This document shows, one piece after another, positions 48,816-56,673 of a DNA stretch of 64,000 nt. Under the pieces are notes generated by a model, which was not told where the DNA came from, did no database searches, and worked only from the letters and a program-made list of their open reading frames with translations. The DNA is from Actinomycetospora sp. NBRC 106378 (GTDB lineage: Bacteria > Actinomycetota > Actinomycetes > Mycobacteriales > Pseudonocardiaceae): the NCBI RefSeq assembly GCF_030269685.1, contig NZ_BSTT01000004.1, positions 248,001 through 312,000 on the forward strand. Direction: 5' to 3'. Each line of letters starts with the position of its first letter. Position 1 is the stretch's first letter. The position numbers and the translations under genes are program-made.

Positions 48816-49373
48816 TCAGGGGCGCACACTGACGTGGACGTGGTCGTAGTGCCCGCCGGTCGCGTCGGTCGGGTCGTAGACCCCGCCGCCGTCGTAGGGC
48901 CGGCCCCATCCGTCCTGGTCGGCGGACCCGCGGAACCAGATGCGGCCCTGCCAGATCACGTACCGGACGCGCAGCTCGGTCGCGTTCTCCCGCAACCACG
49001 TCGCCATGGCCCACCCCGCGGCGAGCTCCTCGCCGGCCGGGAAGCGCCCGGAGCGGGTGGGGAACAGGTCGCACGCGCGCCCGGCCGGGTGGTCGCTCGA
49101 CGGGTTCCATGCGTGCTCGGACCAGCAGCTCACCCCGCGCAGGTCGGCGTCGAAGCGGGCGACCGCCGCGTCGTGCAGGCGCCGCGTGGTGGGCGTGAGG
49201 CAGCCGTCGCCCGTCGGGTCGTCCTCGCTGCACGCCTCGGGCGGCGGGGGCGCCGCGACCTCCCACACGTCGGCGGCGGTGACCCCGCGGCTCGTGGCGA
49301 CCCAGGCGGCCCCGGCGGCGAGCAGCACGAGCACCAGGACGGCGACGAGGGTGCGGGTGGTGGTTCGGGCGAT
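48816..49373 (-). CDS. Exported LAS/M15-like metallopeptidase-fold protein
   Basis: About 185 aa with one N-terminal helix (LVAVLVLVLLAAGAAWVA) and a soluble domain carrying SSDHPAGRACDLFP and HYDHVHVSV. The His-x6-Asp and His-x-His arrangement is the zinc ligand pattern of LAS enzymes (D-Ala-D-Ala carboxypeptidases), so a cell-wall hydrolase role is likely. The start is unclear. A TATCCT box on the minus strand points to a leaderless start at or near 49373, where the codon is ATC. GTG 49334 would clip the signal helix, and ATG 49472 would overlap the divergent gene's start. Confidence 0.75.
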   Translation of the reverse strand: MARTTTRTLVAVLVLVLLAAGAAWVATSRGVTAADVWEVAAPPPPEACSEDDPTGDGCLTPTTRRLHDAAVARFDADLRGVSCWSEHAWNPSSDHPAGRACDLFPTRSGRFPAGEELAAGWAMATWLRENATELRVRYVIWQGRIWFRGSADQDGWGRPYDGGGVYDPTDATGGHYDHVHVSVRP

Positions 49374-49457
49374 GTGTCCAGGATAGGAAGATCGGTCGTG
49401 ATCCGGCGGTGAGTCGTGGCCCCCCCGCCGGCCTTCCGGACGGCGGGTGGCGCGGCC

Positions 49458-49463
49458 TAGGGT
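49458..49463 (+). promoter_or_regulatory. -10 box of a putative leaderless promoter
   Basis: TAGGGT lies 13 nt before ATG 49471 of the FmdB-like gene. Confidence 0.5.
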
Positions 49464-49470
49464 CGCGGGC

Positions 49471-49695
49471 ATGGCCGTGTACGAGTTCCGGTGCCGGGAG
49501 TGCGGGTCGACCTTCGAGGTCAACCGGCCCATGCAGCAGGCGGGCGACCCCGCCGACTGCCCGGACGGGCACGCCGACACCGTCAAGCTGCTGTCGACCG
49601 TCGCGCTCGGCGGGAAGGCGCGGACCGCGCAGCGACCCGCCATGGCGCCGTCCGGCGGCGGCGGGTGCTGCGGCGGCGGCGGGTGCTGCGGCTGA
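49471..49695 (+). CDS. FmdB-type zinc-ribbon protein
   Basis: This 74-aa protein begins MAVYEFRCRECGSTFEV, with Cys-x2-Cys, and has a second CPDGH pair, forming a single zinc ribbon as in FmdB_reg_2. After a linker it ends in GGGGCCGGGGCCG, giving two extra Cys pairs of unknown purpose. Such small proteins are proposed regulators, but without evidence. The mRNA is probably leaderless, and a perfect 12-bp terminator hairpin follows. Confidence 0.87.
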   Translation: MAVYEFRCRECGSTFEVNRPMQQAGDPADCPDGHADTVKLLSTVALGGKARTAQRPAMAPSGGGGCCGGGGCCG

Positions 49696-49704
49696 CCGCG
49701 GGAG

Positions 49705-49731
49705 TGGACCGTGTCCGTCGGACACGGTCCA
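49705..49731. terminator. Bidirectional terminator between FmdB and PAV-repeat gene
   Basis: TGGACCGTGTCC-GTC-GGACACGGTCCA is a perfect 12-bp hairpin with a 3-nt loop between convergent gene ends. Confidence 0.8.
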
Positions 49732-49747
49732 CCGGACCCGCCCCGGC

Positions 49748-50098
49748 CTAGGCGCCCGGAACGGACGGCGCCGCAGGAGCCCCCGGCACGGCGGGTGCGG
49801 CGGGGACGTCCGGCGCGGCGGGCACCGCGGGCACCGCGGGCGCGCTCGGCACCGCGGGCGCACCGGGTGCCGTGGGCGCGCTCGGGACCGCGGGCGCACC
49901 GGGCACCGCCGGCACGTCCGGGACGGCCGGAGCCCCGGGCACCGCCGGGGTACCCGGGACCGACGGTGCGGTCGGTGGTGTCACCTGCCCCGCCACGGCG
50001 GGTGTGGCCGGCAGGACCGTCGCACTGGCGACGGGTGCGACCACGACGGCCGCACCGATCGCCATCATGGCGGCAGCGGCCGCGATCCGAACGCGCAT
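49748..50098 (-). CDS. Secreted Pro/Ala/Val-repeat protein 1
   Basis: This 116-aa protein has a signal peptide (MRVRIAAAAAMMAIGAAVVV ... ASA) and a mature part made of x-Ala-Pro and Ala-Val-Pro triplets (VPGAPAVPDVPAVPGAPAVP). Such low-complexity Pro/Ala/Val chains are extended and typical of wall-spanning or surface proteins. ATG 50098 has GGGGGAGAC directly upstream; ATG 50116 and a farther GTG are in frame but lack it. A paralogue lies upstream on the same strand. Confidence 0.75.
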   Translation of the reverse strand: MRVRIAAAAAMMAIGAAVVVAPVASATVLPATPAVAGQVTPPTAPSVPGTPAVPGAPAVPDVPAVPGAPAVPSAPTAPGAPAVPSAPAVPAVPAAPDVPAAPAVPGAPAAPSVPGA

Positions 50099-50305
50099 GT
50101 CTCCCCCGATCGACTTCATCCGCTGGAGCAGTCGGCCCCAGTTCTCGGCGGTGTCGAGCAAACGCCCGGGGGGTGATCACGACAAGTGAGCGCGACACGC
50201 CGCACTCGATCGTGCGGTTCGGGTCTCCGCGATCTTGTCGGCGCCCGGGCCCTGTGCCTCCGGCGTGTCGGGCGCCGCCACGGTTCCGCGCCGGCGCCCG
50301 ACCGC

Positions 50306-50776
50306 TCAGCCGGTGGAGACCCCGCCGCCGGCGCCCACCGGGCCCGCTCCCACGCCGCCCGAGCCGGACACGGACGGGACGCCCGGTGCGCCGGGCAGTG
50401 CGGGGGCCGCGGGTAGCGCGGGCGTCAGGAGCGTGGGCACGGTCGGCAGTGCGGGTGCGCTCGGCAGTGCGGGTGCGCTCGGCACGGCGGGTGCGCTCGG
50501 CACGGCGGGTACGGCAGGGACGGCGGGGAGGGCAGGGACGGCCGGGACCGGCACCGCGACCCCGCCCGACGCCGATCCGTTCACGCCCACCGAGCCCGAC
50601 GGCGGCGTCGGGTCGGCCAGCCCGAGCGAGCTCAGCAGGTCGGAGACCACGGGGATGCCGTGGTCCGTCGTCCCGGTCGGCGGCGAGACCTGGTCGGCCA
50701 TCGCCACCGGTGCGCTCCACAGCGCCGCACCCGCCACCACCACCGCCGCCAGCGCGGCCTTCGTCCTCGTCCTCAT
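50306..50776 (-). CDS. Secreted Pro/Ala/Val-repeat protein 2
   Basis: This 156-aa protein has a signal peptide (MRTRTKAALAAVVVAGAALW ... AMA), a middle segment DHGIPVVSDLLSSLGL, and a repeat region of ALPAVPAVPAVPSAPAVPSA type, ending in a Gly-rich tail (GVGAGPVGAGGG). The DUF-like LSSLGL segment also occurs in chaplin-like or small secreted actinobacterial proteins, but I cannot assign a family. ATG 50776 has GCGGGGGC upstream. It is divergent from the MntR-like gene. Confidence 0.75.
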   Translation of the reverse strand: MRTRTKAALAAVVVAGAALWSAPVAMADQVSPPTGTTDHGIPVVSDLLSSLGLADPTPPSGSVGVNGSASGGVAVPVPAVPALPAVPAVPAVPSAPAVPSAPALPSAPALPTVPTLLTPALPAAPALPGAPGVPSVSGSGGVGAGPVGAGGGVSTG

Positions 50777-50856
50777 CGTGTGCCCCCGCACTCTCGATGC
50801 CGGCCCGATCGCCGTCGCGATCAGGCGACGAGGAGGAAACGCTGCGTGCTCGTGTG

Positions 50857-50871
50857 CGACAAGAATTGTCG
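50857..50871. promoter_or_regulatory. Palindrome between PAV-repeat gene and mntR-like gene
   Basis: CGACAAGAATTGTCG is a perfect 6-bp inverted repeat around GAA. It lies 81 nt from the PAV-repeat start and 122 nt from the regulator start. It is a candidate operator only. Confidence 0.4.
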
Positions 50872-50979
50872 ACACGCGGAACTGATGGTGTGGTTCGGGG
50901 TCACTGTGCTTCCTGTGACCACGGATCGTGGCGGAGATTGCTCGTCATGGAGTCGCAGGTCCCGGGGCGGTCGCGGCGA

Positions 50980-50985
50980 TATCGT
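50980..50985 (+). promoter_or_regulatory. -10 box of a putative leaderless promoter (mntR-like)
   Basis: TATCGT lies 13 nt before GTG 50993, which decides between three in-frame GTG codons at 50984, 50987 and 50993. Confidence 0.5.
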
Positions 50986-50992
50986 GGTGACC

Positions 50993-51667
50993 GTGGAGGG
51001 TGGCGCGCACTCGGCGGCGGTCGACGACTACGTCAAGGCCGTCTACAAGCTCGTCGAGTCCGAGGGCACCGCGACCACCTCCCGCCTCGCGCTGCGACTG
51101 GGCCTGTCGGCATCGTCGGTCTCCGGGATGGCGCGCAAGCTCGCCGACCTCGGGCTGGTGGAGCACCGCCCGTACGCCGGGCTCACCCTGACCGAGGCCG
51201 GTCGCCGGCACGCGCTGTCGATGCTGCGGCGCCACCGGCTCATCGAGACCTTCCTGGTCCAGGAGCTCGGGTACGGCTGGGACGAGGTGCAGGACGAGGC
51301 GGAGGTCCTGGAGCACTACGTCTCCGACACCTTCCTCGCCCGCATCGACGCCCGCCTCGGCCACCCGGAGGTCGACCCGCACGGTGACCCGATCCCCGAC
51401 CCCGAGGGCCGGACGGTGGAGCAGGAGGCCTGTGTCCTCTCGCTGCTCGAGACCGGGTCGACGGGTCGGCTGGTCCGGGTCGACGAGGAGGACCCGGCGG
51501 TCCTGCGTCACCTGAAGGAGCGCGGCTTCGGCCTGGGCACCGAGGTGGTCATGCGCGGGCGGCACCCCTTCGGCGGTTCGTTCATCGTCTCGCTCGGCGG
51601 CGATCCCGAGGAACACCTGCTCGGCCCGGAACTCGCAGCCGCCATGTGGGTCGCCGGCGGCGAGTAG
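50993..51667 (+). CDS. MntR/SirR-like DtxR-family metalloregulator
   Basis: This 224-aa regulator has a winged helix at 9-65 ([40 protein letters not shown]), a metal-binding dimer domain ([44 protein letters not shown]), and a C-terminal SH3/FeoA-like domain. It resembles Mycobacterium Rv2788 (MntR) more than IdeR, so manganese is the likely effector. NRAMP and P-type metal transporter genes lie 11-13 kb downstream, but no MntR box is identifiable with confidence. Confidence 0.88.
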   Translation: MEGGAHSAAVDDYVKAVYKLVESEGTATTSRLALRLGLSASSVSGMARKLADLGLVEHRPYAGLTLTEAGRRHALSMLRRHRLIETFLVQELGYGWDEVQDEAEVLEHYVSDTFLARIDARLGHPEVDPHGDPIPDPEGRTVEQEACVLSLLETGSTGRLVRVDEEDPAVLRHLKERGFGLGTEVVMRGRHPFGGSFIVSLGGDPEEHLLGPELAAAMWVAGGE

Positions 51668-51743
51668 GGCCCGGTGCATGATCGGACTGCCGTCCGGGGA
51701 AGAGACCTCACGGAATCGTCCACGATCCAACGAGGAGGACCCC

Positions 51744-52286
51744 GTGGCGTCGCAGCCGCCGGACCCGTACAGCTTCCTGCCCGAGGTGGCCACCTTCCAG
51801 GTGACCTCCACCGACGTCACCGACGGTCAGCCGGTCCCGAACTCGCTGGTCAGCGGCATCATGGGTGCCGGTGGCGAGGACGTGTCGCCGCAGCTCGAAT
51901 GGTCGGGCTTCCCCGAGGGGACCAAGAGCTTCGCGGTCACCTGCTACGACCCGGACGCCCCGACGGCCAGCGGGTTCTGGCACTGGGCGGTCACGAACAT
52001 CCCGGTGACCACGACGTCGCTGCCGACCGACGCGGGCAACCCGGACAAGGGCCTGCTGCCCGAGGGCGCGGTCACCCTCGCGAACGACGCCGGCGCCCAC
52101 CGCTTCATCGGGGCCGCCCCGCCCGGAGGGCACGGGCCGCACCGCTACTTCTTCGTGGTCCACGCCGTCGACGTGGAGGACCTCGGGGTGGGGGATGACG
52201 GGAGCCCGGCGTTCCTGGGCTTCAACCTGTTCTTCCACTCGATCGGCCGCGCCACGATCACGCCGACCTACGAGGTCGCGGGCTGA
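51744..52286 (+). CDS. PEBP/YbhB-type Raf-kinase-inhibitor-like protein
   Basis: This 180-aa protein has the two PEBP boxes: [15 protein letters not shown] and the later [15 protein letters not shown]. The N-terminal [20 protein letters not shown] also matches the family. PEBP proteins bind anionic ligands such as phospholipid head groups; the bacterial role is unclear. GTG 51744 has an excellent GAGGAGGAC ribosome site. A hairpin follows the stop. Confidence 0.92.
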   Translation: MASQPPDPYSFLPEVATFQVTSTDVTDGQPVPNSLVSGIMGAGGEDVSPQLEWSGFPEGTKSFAVTCYDPDAPTASGFWHWAVTNIPVTTTSLPTDAGNPDKGLLPEGAVTLANDAGAHRFIGAAPPGGHGPHRYFFVVHAVDVEDLGVGDDGSPAFLGFNLFFHSIGRATITPTYEVAG

Positions 52287-52292
52287 GAAACC

Positions 52293-52324
52293 GTTCCGGA
52301 CCCGGTGTCCACCGGGCCCGGAAC
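52293..52324. terminator. Hairpin between PEBP gene and convergent hypothetical
   Basis: GTTCCGGACCCGGT and ACCGGGCCCGGAAC pair with one mismatch around GTCC, seven nt after the PEBP stop and just before the next minus-strand stop. Confidence 0.75.
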
Positions 52325-52329
52325 GCGTC

Positions 52330-52632
52330 TCAGCGCTCGAGCAGCTCGTCCATGAACGCCTCGAGGTCCAGCGGGCGTCCGGCCACGTCCTCGAGACGCG
52401 GGGCCGGTCGGATGTCCGCGGTCGCCTCCTCGACGGCCTGGCACACCAGCGCCAGCTCCTCGGCGCCCAGCACCCGGAAACCGCGGGTGACTCCGTTGTA
52501 GGGGCGCCGCCACTCGACGGCGGTCAGCTCGGTGCCCTCGATCTCCCACATCACGACGCGGTTGCCCATCCAGGGCACAGAAGTCGTCGGCATCGCCATC
52601 ACCACCTGATCCGTGCTGGTATCGACCACCAC
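52330..52632 (-). CDS. Small hypothetical protein
   Basis: An approximately 100-aa protein with a beta-rich start (NRVVMWEIEGTELTAVEWRR) and a helical second half (EELALVCQAVEEATADIRPA; LDLEAFMDELLER). No family is recognised. GTG 52632 gives the longest form; ATG 52602 or 52596 would remove 10-12 residues. Codon use follows the genome pattern, so it is probably genuine. Confidence 0.65.
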   Translation of the reverse strand: MVVDTSTDQVVMAMPTTSVPWMGNRVVMWEIEGTELTAVEWRRPYNGVTRGFRVLGAEELALVCQAVEEATADIRPAPRLEDVAGRPLDLEAFMDELLER

Positions 52633-52713
52633 AGCACTGGGGCGATCGCCGCAGGATGCCTGCCCGGAGCCGCCGTCACACCGCCGAGTGGGCCGGGTGA
52701 CAGGCGATGCGGG

Positions 52714-53193
52714 TCACCCCCGTCCGTGGAGGCGGCGGTGCAGTTCCCGGACCTCCTCGTCCAGGCCGGGCGCCGGGCCCTCGACGACGACGCCGGGCGC
52801 GACGGCCGCCACCGGCAGCGCCGCGACCGGCCCGGGGCGTTCGCCGAACTCGACGAGCCAGCCGCTGAGCTGCGCCGATGAGCTCGCGTAGACGATCCGA
52901 CCGAGCCCGACCCAGGCGTGCGCGGCCGAGCACATCGGGCAGTGCTCGCCCGAGGTGTAGACCGTCGCGCCCGGACGGTCGGCCGGCGGCATCGACTCCG
53001 CCGCCCACCGCGCCAGCGCGAACTCCAAATGCAGCGTCGCGTCGGAGCCGGTGTTCACCCGGTTCCGGTCCTCCGCGAGCGCCGTGCCGTCCGGCCCGAC
53101 CAGCACCGACCCGAACGGCTCGTCGCCGGCCTCCAGCGCCTCGCGGGCCAGCTCGACACAGCGGCGGAGATGGACGAGATCGGCGTCGCGCAC
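52714..53193 (-). CDS. Nucleoside/guanine deaminase-like zinc protein
   Basis: This 159-aa CMP/dCMP-deaminase-fold enzyme has the zinc motif TLHLEFALARW (His and catalytic Glu) and EHCPMCSAAHAW (Cys-x2-Cys). The sequence before it, GDEPFGSVLVGPDG, is typical of guanine deaminase and tRNA-adenosine deaminase relatives. GTG 53193 starts 11 nt after the P450 stop, so it is the third gene of the TetR-P450 operon. Its substrate is undetermined. Confidence 0.88.
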   Translation of the reverse strand: MRDADLVHLRRCVELAREALEAGDEPFGSVLVGPDGTALAEDRNRVNTGSDATLHLEFALARWAAESMPPADRPGATVYTSGEHCPMCSAAHAWVGLGRIVYASSSAQLSGWLVEFGERPGPVAALPVAAVAPGVVVEGPAPGLDEEVRELHRRLHGRG

Positions 53194-53204
53194 GCCCGGG
53201 GAAG

Positions 53205-54614
53205 CTACAGCCGCTCGAGGCGCAGCGGCAGGTGGTCGGCCGGGGTCGGACCCGTCGTCAGGCCGACCGGCATCACGTAGTCGGCGGGGACCGACCAGCG
53301 GAAGCGCCGCAGCATCGCGTGCATGATCGCCTTGACCTCCATGCCGCCGAAGTGCAGGCCGATGCACTTGTGGACCCCGCCGCCGAACGGCATCCAGGCG
53401 AAGCGGTGGGACTTGTCCTCGGCGCGTTCGGGGGCGAAGCGGTCGGGGTCGAACTCGTCGGGCCGGTTCCACCACGGCTCCATGCGCTGCGAGGCGTGGA
53501 TGCCGAGCGACATGAGCGTCCCGGCGGGGATGTGGAAGCCCTGCAGCTCGGCGTCGCGGACGGTGATCCGGGCGAGCTGGCCGACCGGGGCGTACATCCG
53601 CAGCGTCTCGCGCATCGCGAGGTCGAGGGAGACCAGCGAGTCGAGCTCGGCGCCCGTCAGGTCGTCGGAGTCGAGCGCCAACGACTCCTCGCGCAACTTC
53701 TCCTGCCATTCCGGGTTCTTGGCGAGCAGGTAGCTCATCATCGACAGCGTGATCGTCGACGTGTCGTGCGCCGCCATGAGCAGGAAGATCATGTGGTTGA
53801 CGATGTCGTCGTCGGAGAACGTCTCGCCCTCGTCGCTGCGGGCGCGGCAGAGCACGCTGAACATGTCGCGGCCCTCGCCCGCGCGCTTGACCGGGATCTG
53901 CGCGGCGAAGTAGTCCTCGAGGACCTTCCGCCCGTCGAGGCCCCGTTTCCAGGAGCCGCCCGGCACCGGCGCCCGGACCACCGCGACGCCGGCGTGCACG
54001 GTGTCGACGAAGGCGCGGTTGACGCGGTCCGCCTGCGGGCCGAGCTCGGCGCCGACGAACACCTCGGTGCCGATGTCGAGGGTCATCTGCTTGATGCGGT
54101 CGTAGATGCGGATGCCGTCGCCGGTGGTCCAGTCGTCGAGGCTGCGCCGGATCCGCGGGTTCATCACCTCGAGGTACTCGGCGAGCCGGTCGCGGGTGAA
54201 CGCCTCCTGCAGGATGCGCCGGTGGGTGCGGTGCTCCTCGAAGTCGAGCAGCATCACCCCGCGCCGGAAGAACGGGCCGATGAAGAAGCCCCACCCGTCG
54301 GCGTTGCCGAAGTACTTGTCCTTGTTGACGAGCACCTGGCCCAGCGCGTCCGGGCCCAGCACCGACACCATGCGCCGGCCGAACGCCCCGGTCCACGACA
54401 CCGGGCCGTAGCGCTCGTACTGCTGCCGCCCGAAGCCGAGCATGTCCGACGCGAACTCCAGGGACCGCCCGACGACGGGCGTGCCGAAGTCCCCGGGGAC
54501 CGCCTCCAGCCCGCTACCGGGCGGGGGCGGCGCGAGGGGCGCGGCGGTCGACGGCACCCGGCTCAGAGCCGTGGCCAGGCCGCTCTGGATGCGGTGCGAC
54601 AGTGGTGCCGTCAT
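53205..54614 (-). CDS. Cytochrome P450
   Basis: This 469-aa monooxygenase has I-helix AAHDTSTITLS, K-helix ETLRMYAP, and heme loop MPFGGGVHKCIGLHFGG with the proximal Cys. The N-terminal segment before PGDFGTPVVG resembles CYP of the CYP123/CYP136-like groups rather than a classical soluble short form. No ferredoxin gene is adjacent. ATG 54614 follows GGGAGG and overlaps the TetR stop (ATGA). The TetR repressor and its palindrome probably make it inducible by a small ligand. Confidence 0.93.
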   Translation of the reverse strand: MTAPLSHRIQSGLATALSRVPSTAAPLAPPPPGSGLEAVPGDFGTPVVGRSLEFASDMLGFGRQQYERYGPVSWTGAFGRRMVSVLGPDALGQVLVNKDKYFGNADGWGFFIGPFFRRGVMLLDFEEHRTHRRILQEAFTRDRLAEYLEVMNPRIRRSLDDWTTGDGIRIYDRIKQMTLDIGTEVFVGAELGPQADRVNRAFVDTVHAGVAVVRAPVPGGSWKRGLDGRKVLEDYFAAQIPVKRAGEGRDMFSVLCRARSDEGETFSDDDIVNHMIFLLMAAHDTSTITLSMMSYLLAKNPEWQEKLREESLALDSDDLTGAELDSLVSLDLAMRETLRMYAPVGQLARITVRDAELQGFHIPAGTLMSLGIHASQRMEPWWNRPDEFDPDRFAPERAEDKSHRFAWMPFGGGVHKCIGLHFGGMEVKAIMHAMLRRFRWSVPADYVMPVGLTTGPTPADHLPLRLERL

Positions 54615-55228
54615 CGGTCCTCCCGGAAATCGGCCGCCGCCACCACGAGGCGGGCGCAGCGCATGACGAGGTGCTCGGCGTCGACGGCGAGGCGGCCGTC
54701 GAGCCAGAAGCCGACGGCGTCGACGATGCCGGCGGTGAGCAGCACCGTCGTGACGTCGAGGTCGTCGGGGGACAGGAGCGGTCGCGCCTCGACGATCAGG
54801 CGGGCGAGGAAGGCCGCGAACGCGGCCACGGTGTCCTGACGGCGGGCCGCGAGCACCGGGTGCCCGACCGCCTCGCGGTAGAGCCGGGCCGACCGTGGGT
54901 CGCGGGCGAGCAGTGTGACGGTCGCCCGGACCGCGGCGTGGGCCCGGGCCTGCAGGTCGCCCGCGGGCACGGCGGCGGCGGCCTGCTCGGCCTGGCGCAG
55001 CGCGGTGTCCGACGTCGCCTCGAACAGCGCCGCGAGCAGGTCGTCCCGGCGGGCGAACGACTCGTAGAAGTAGCGCTCGGTCAGCCCGGCCGCCCGACAG
55101 ACCGCCGTCATCGTGAAGTCGGCGACCCCCCGCTCGCCCACCACGTCCAGGGCGGCGTCGAGCAGCCGTGCGCGGCGCTCGGCCACGCGCTCCGCGGCGC
55201 TCGCGCCCTGGAAGGTGCGGGTGGGCAT
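54611..55228 (-). CDS. TetR family regulator of the P450 operon
   Basis: This 205-aa repressor has its HTH at 18-62 (RARLLDAALDVVGERGVADF; TMTAVCRAAGLTERYFYESF). The C-terminal ligand domain contains LLAALFEATS and a long helical bundle. ATG 55228 lies 8 nt downstream of a perfect palindrome (55236-55259) on the minus strand, so it almost certainly represses its own operon, including P450 and deaminase. Confidence 0.93.
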   Translation of the reverse strand: MPTRTFQGASAAERVAERRARLLDAALDVVGERGVADFTMTAVCRAAGLTERYFYESFARRDDLLAALFEATSDTALRQAEQAAAAVPAGDLQARAHAAVRATVTLLARDPRSARLYREAVGHPVLAARRQDTVAAFAAFLARLIVEARPLLSPDDLDVTTVLLTAGIVDAVGFWLDGRLAVDAEHLVMRCARLVVAAADFREDR

Positions 55229-55235
55229 GCACCCA

Positions 55236-55259
55236 TCCTGACAGGACGCCCTGTCAGGA
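55236..55259. promoter_or_regulatory. TetR operator, perfect 10-bp inverted repeat
   Basis: TCCTGACAGG-ACGC-CCTGTCAGGA, 8 nt upstream of the TetR ATG. This is a symmetric operator of the kind bound by TetR dimers. Confidence 0.8.
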
Positions 55260-55267
55260 AGGAAGAC

Positions 55268-55738
55268 TCAACCCTCCTCCTGACCGATCACGTGCACCGC
55301 GGCCTCCTCGGCGCTCGCGCCCGCACCGTCGACGCCCACGTCGTCGGCGTAGCCCTCGTCGCCCTCGTCGCGCAGCACCAGCCGACCGGAGCGCGCGTCC
55401 CCGACCTCGTCGTCGTAGAGCTCGCCCGCCGTGTCGCGGGAGTCGCCGAGGCCGTCGGCGCCGAGGTCGTCCGGGTCCTCGGGGATCTCGCGGCGCAGCC
55501 GGTCGTCGAGCGGCTCGCCCTCCTCCTCCTCGCGCTGCGTGACGCCCCAGGCGTCGACGCCGCGGGTGCGCTCGTTCGGCACCCAGCCGGCGTCGAGCGG
55601 GTCCTCGGGGTCGCGTTCGGGAGCGTCGCCGTCGAGCAGGTCGGCCTCGTCGAGCTGCTCGAAGGAGGTGTCGTCGACGGAGTCGCGGTCGTCGGCGGGG
55701 AGGTCGTCGGGGCTGTCGGGCAGCTCGGTCCCGGTCAT
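55268..55738 (-). CDS. DUF5709 acidic protein
   Basis: This 156-aa, strongly acidic protein (many Asp/Glu) includes the conserved stretch EDPLDAGWVPNERTRGVDAW and REIPEDPDDLG, typical of DUF5709. The family is restricted to actinobacteria and has no known role. ATG 55738 has GAGAGGACC upstream. It is divergent from the molybdopterin oxidoreductase across a 323-nt gap. Confidence 0.85.
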   Translation of the reverse strand: MTGTELPDSPDDLPADDRDSVDDTSFEQLDEADLLDGDAPERDPEDPLDAGWVPNERTRGVDAWGVTQREEEEGEPLDDRLRREIPEDPDDLGADGLGDSRDTAGELYDDEVGDARSGRLVLRDEGDEGYADDVGVDGAGASAEEAAVHVIGQEEG

Positions 55739-56061
55739 GGTGGTCCTCTCGGCGCTCACGGGTGAACGCGGTCGATCCTGCCCGGGCACGCTCCGGAGCG
55801 TTGCCTCGACCGACCGTGGAGATTCCCCAGGTCGTCCCGACGACGGGTGTGACCGGCTCGGCGGACCCCGGTCGGGTCGGCGAGCCGTCACTCATCCGGC
55901 CCTCCGGGCCCGGCGCAGCCCGACGGTGATGTCTCGCCGGAGCCGCGTCGGCACCCGCACCGACCGGCGTCGGGAAGGAAGCGCCGCGCTGCGTCGTTCG
56001 ACCGACGCGAGCGGACACGGCCCATCCCTAGGGTGTGGCGGCGAGGTCGAGAGGAGCCGGT
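55739..56061. other. Intergenic region, divergent promoters
   Basis: 323 nt between divergent genes. I see TAGGGT (56029-56034), a plausible -10 for the oxidoreductase operon with a leader of about 20 nt, and a short inverted repeat GCGTCG-N6-CGACGC near 55991-56008. I see no convincing gene inside. Confidence 0.5.
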
Positions 56062-56673
56062 ATGGCGATCACACGAGGGTTCTCCGGGCGGCGCAAGCAG
56101 GCGGAACGCGACCCGCGGCTGCCCCCGGGCCAGTACGACGTCGGGAAGTCGTGGCCGGTGCTGACGGCCGAGCCGACCGGCCGGGTCGACGCCGAGCGGT
56201 GGTCGCTGACGATCGACGGGCTCGTCGCGCACCCGACGTCGTGGTCGCTGAAGGAGCTCAAGGCCCTCGGACAGGACACCTACCGCGGCGACATCCACTG
56301 CGTGACGACGTGGTCGAAGCTCGACACCTCGTTCACCGGGATCAGCCTGGACACCCTGCTCGACGTGGCGCAGCCGCTGCCGGAGGCGCGGTTCGTCGTC
56401 GAGGAGTCGACGACGCGGTACCGCACCAACCTCCCGCTCGAGGACGTCACGGGTGGGAAGGCCTGGGTCGTGTGGGAGCACGAGGGCAAGCCGCTCACGC
56501 GCGAGCACGGCGGACCGGTGCGGATGCTCGTGCCGCACCTCTACTTCTGGAAGTCCGCGAAGTGGATCTCGAAGATCACGCTGCTCGACCACGACGAGCC
56601 GGGCTTCTGGGAGATCAACGGCTACCACCACCGCGGCGACCCCTGGCAGGAGCAGCGCTTCGATGGCGACTGA
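56062..56673 (+). CDS. Sulfite-oxidase-like molybdopterin oxidoreductase
   Basis: This 203-aa protein matches the oxidoreductase molybdopterin-binding fold (YedY/MsrP-like). The molybdenum-ligating Cys is in DIHCVTTWSKLD, and conserved segments are TIDGLVAHPTSWSLKEL and GGPVRMLVPHLYFWKSAKW. It lacks a Tat signal, so it is probably cytoplasmic, unlike MsrP. The next gene, a flavin reductase, overlaps its end and is a natural electron donor. ATG 56062 has GAGAGGAG upstream. Confidence 0.87.
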   Translation: MAITRGFSGRRKQAERDPRLPPGQYDVGKSWPVLTAEPTGRVDAERWSLTIDGLVAHPTSWSLKELKALGQDTYRGDIHCVTTWSKLDTSFTGISLDTLLDVAQPLPEARFVVEESTTRYRTNLPLEDVTGGKAWVVWEHEGKPLTREHGGPVRMLVPHLYFWKSAKWISKITLLDHDEPGFWEINGYHHRGDPWQEQRFDGD

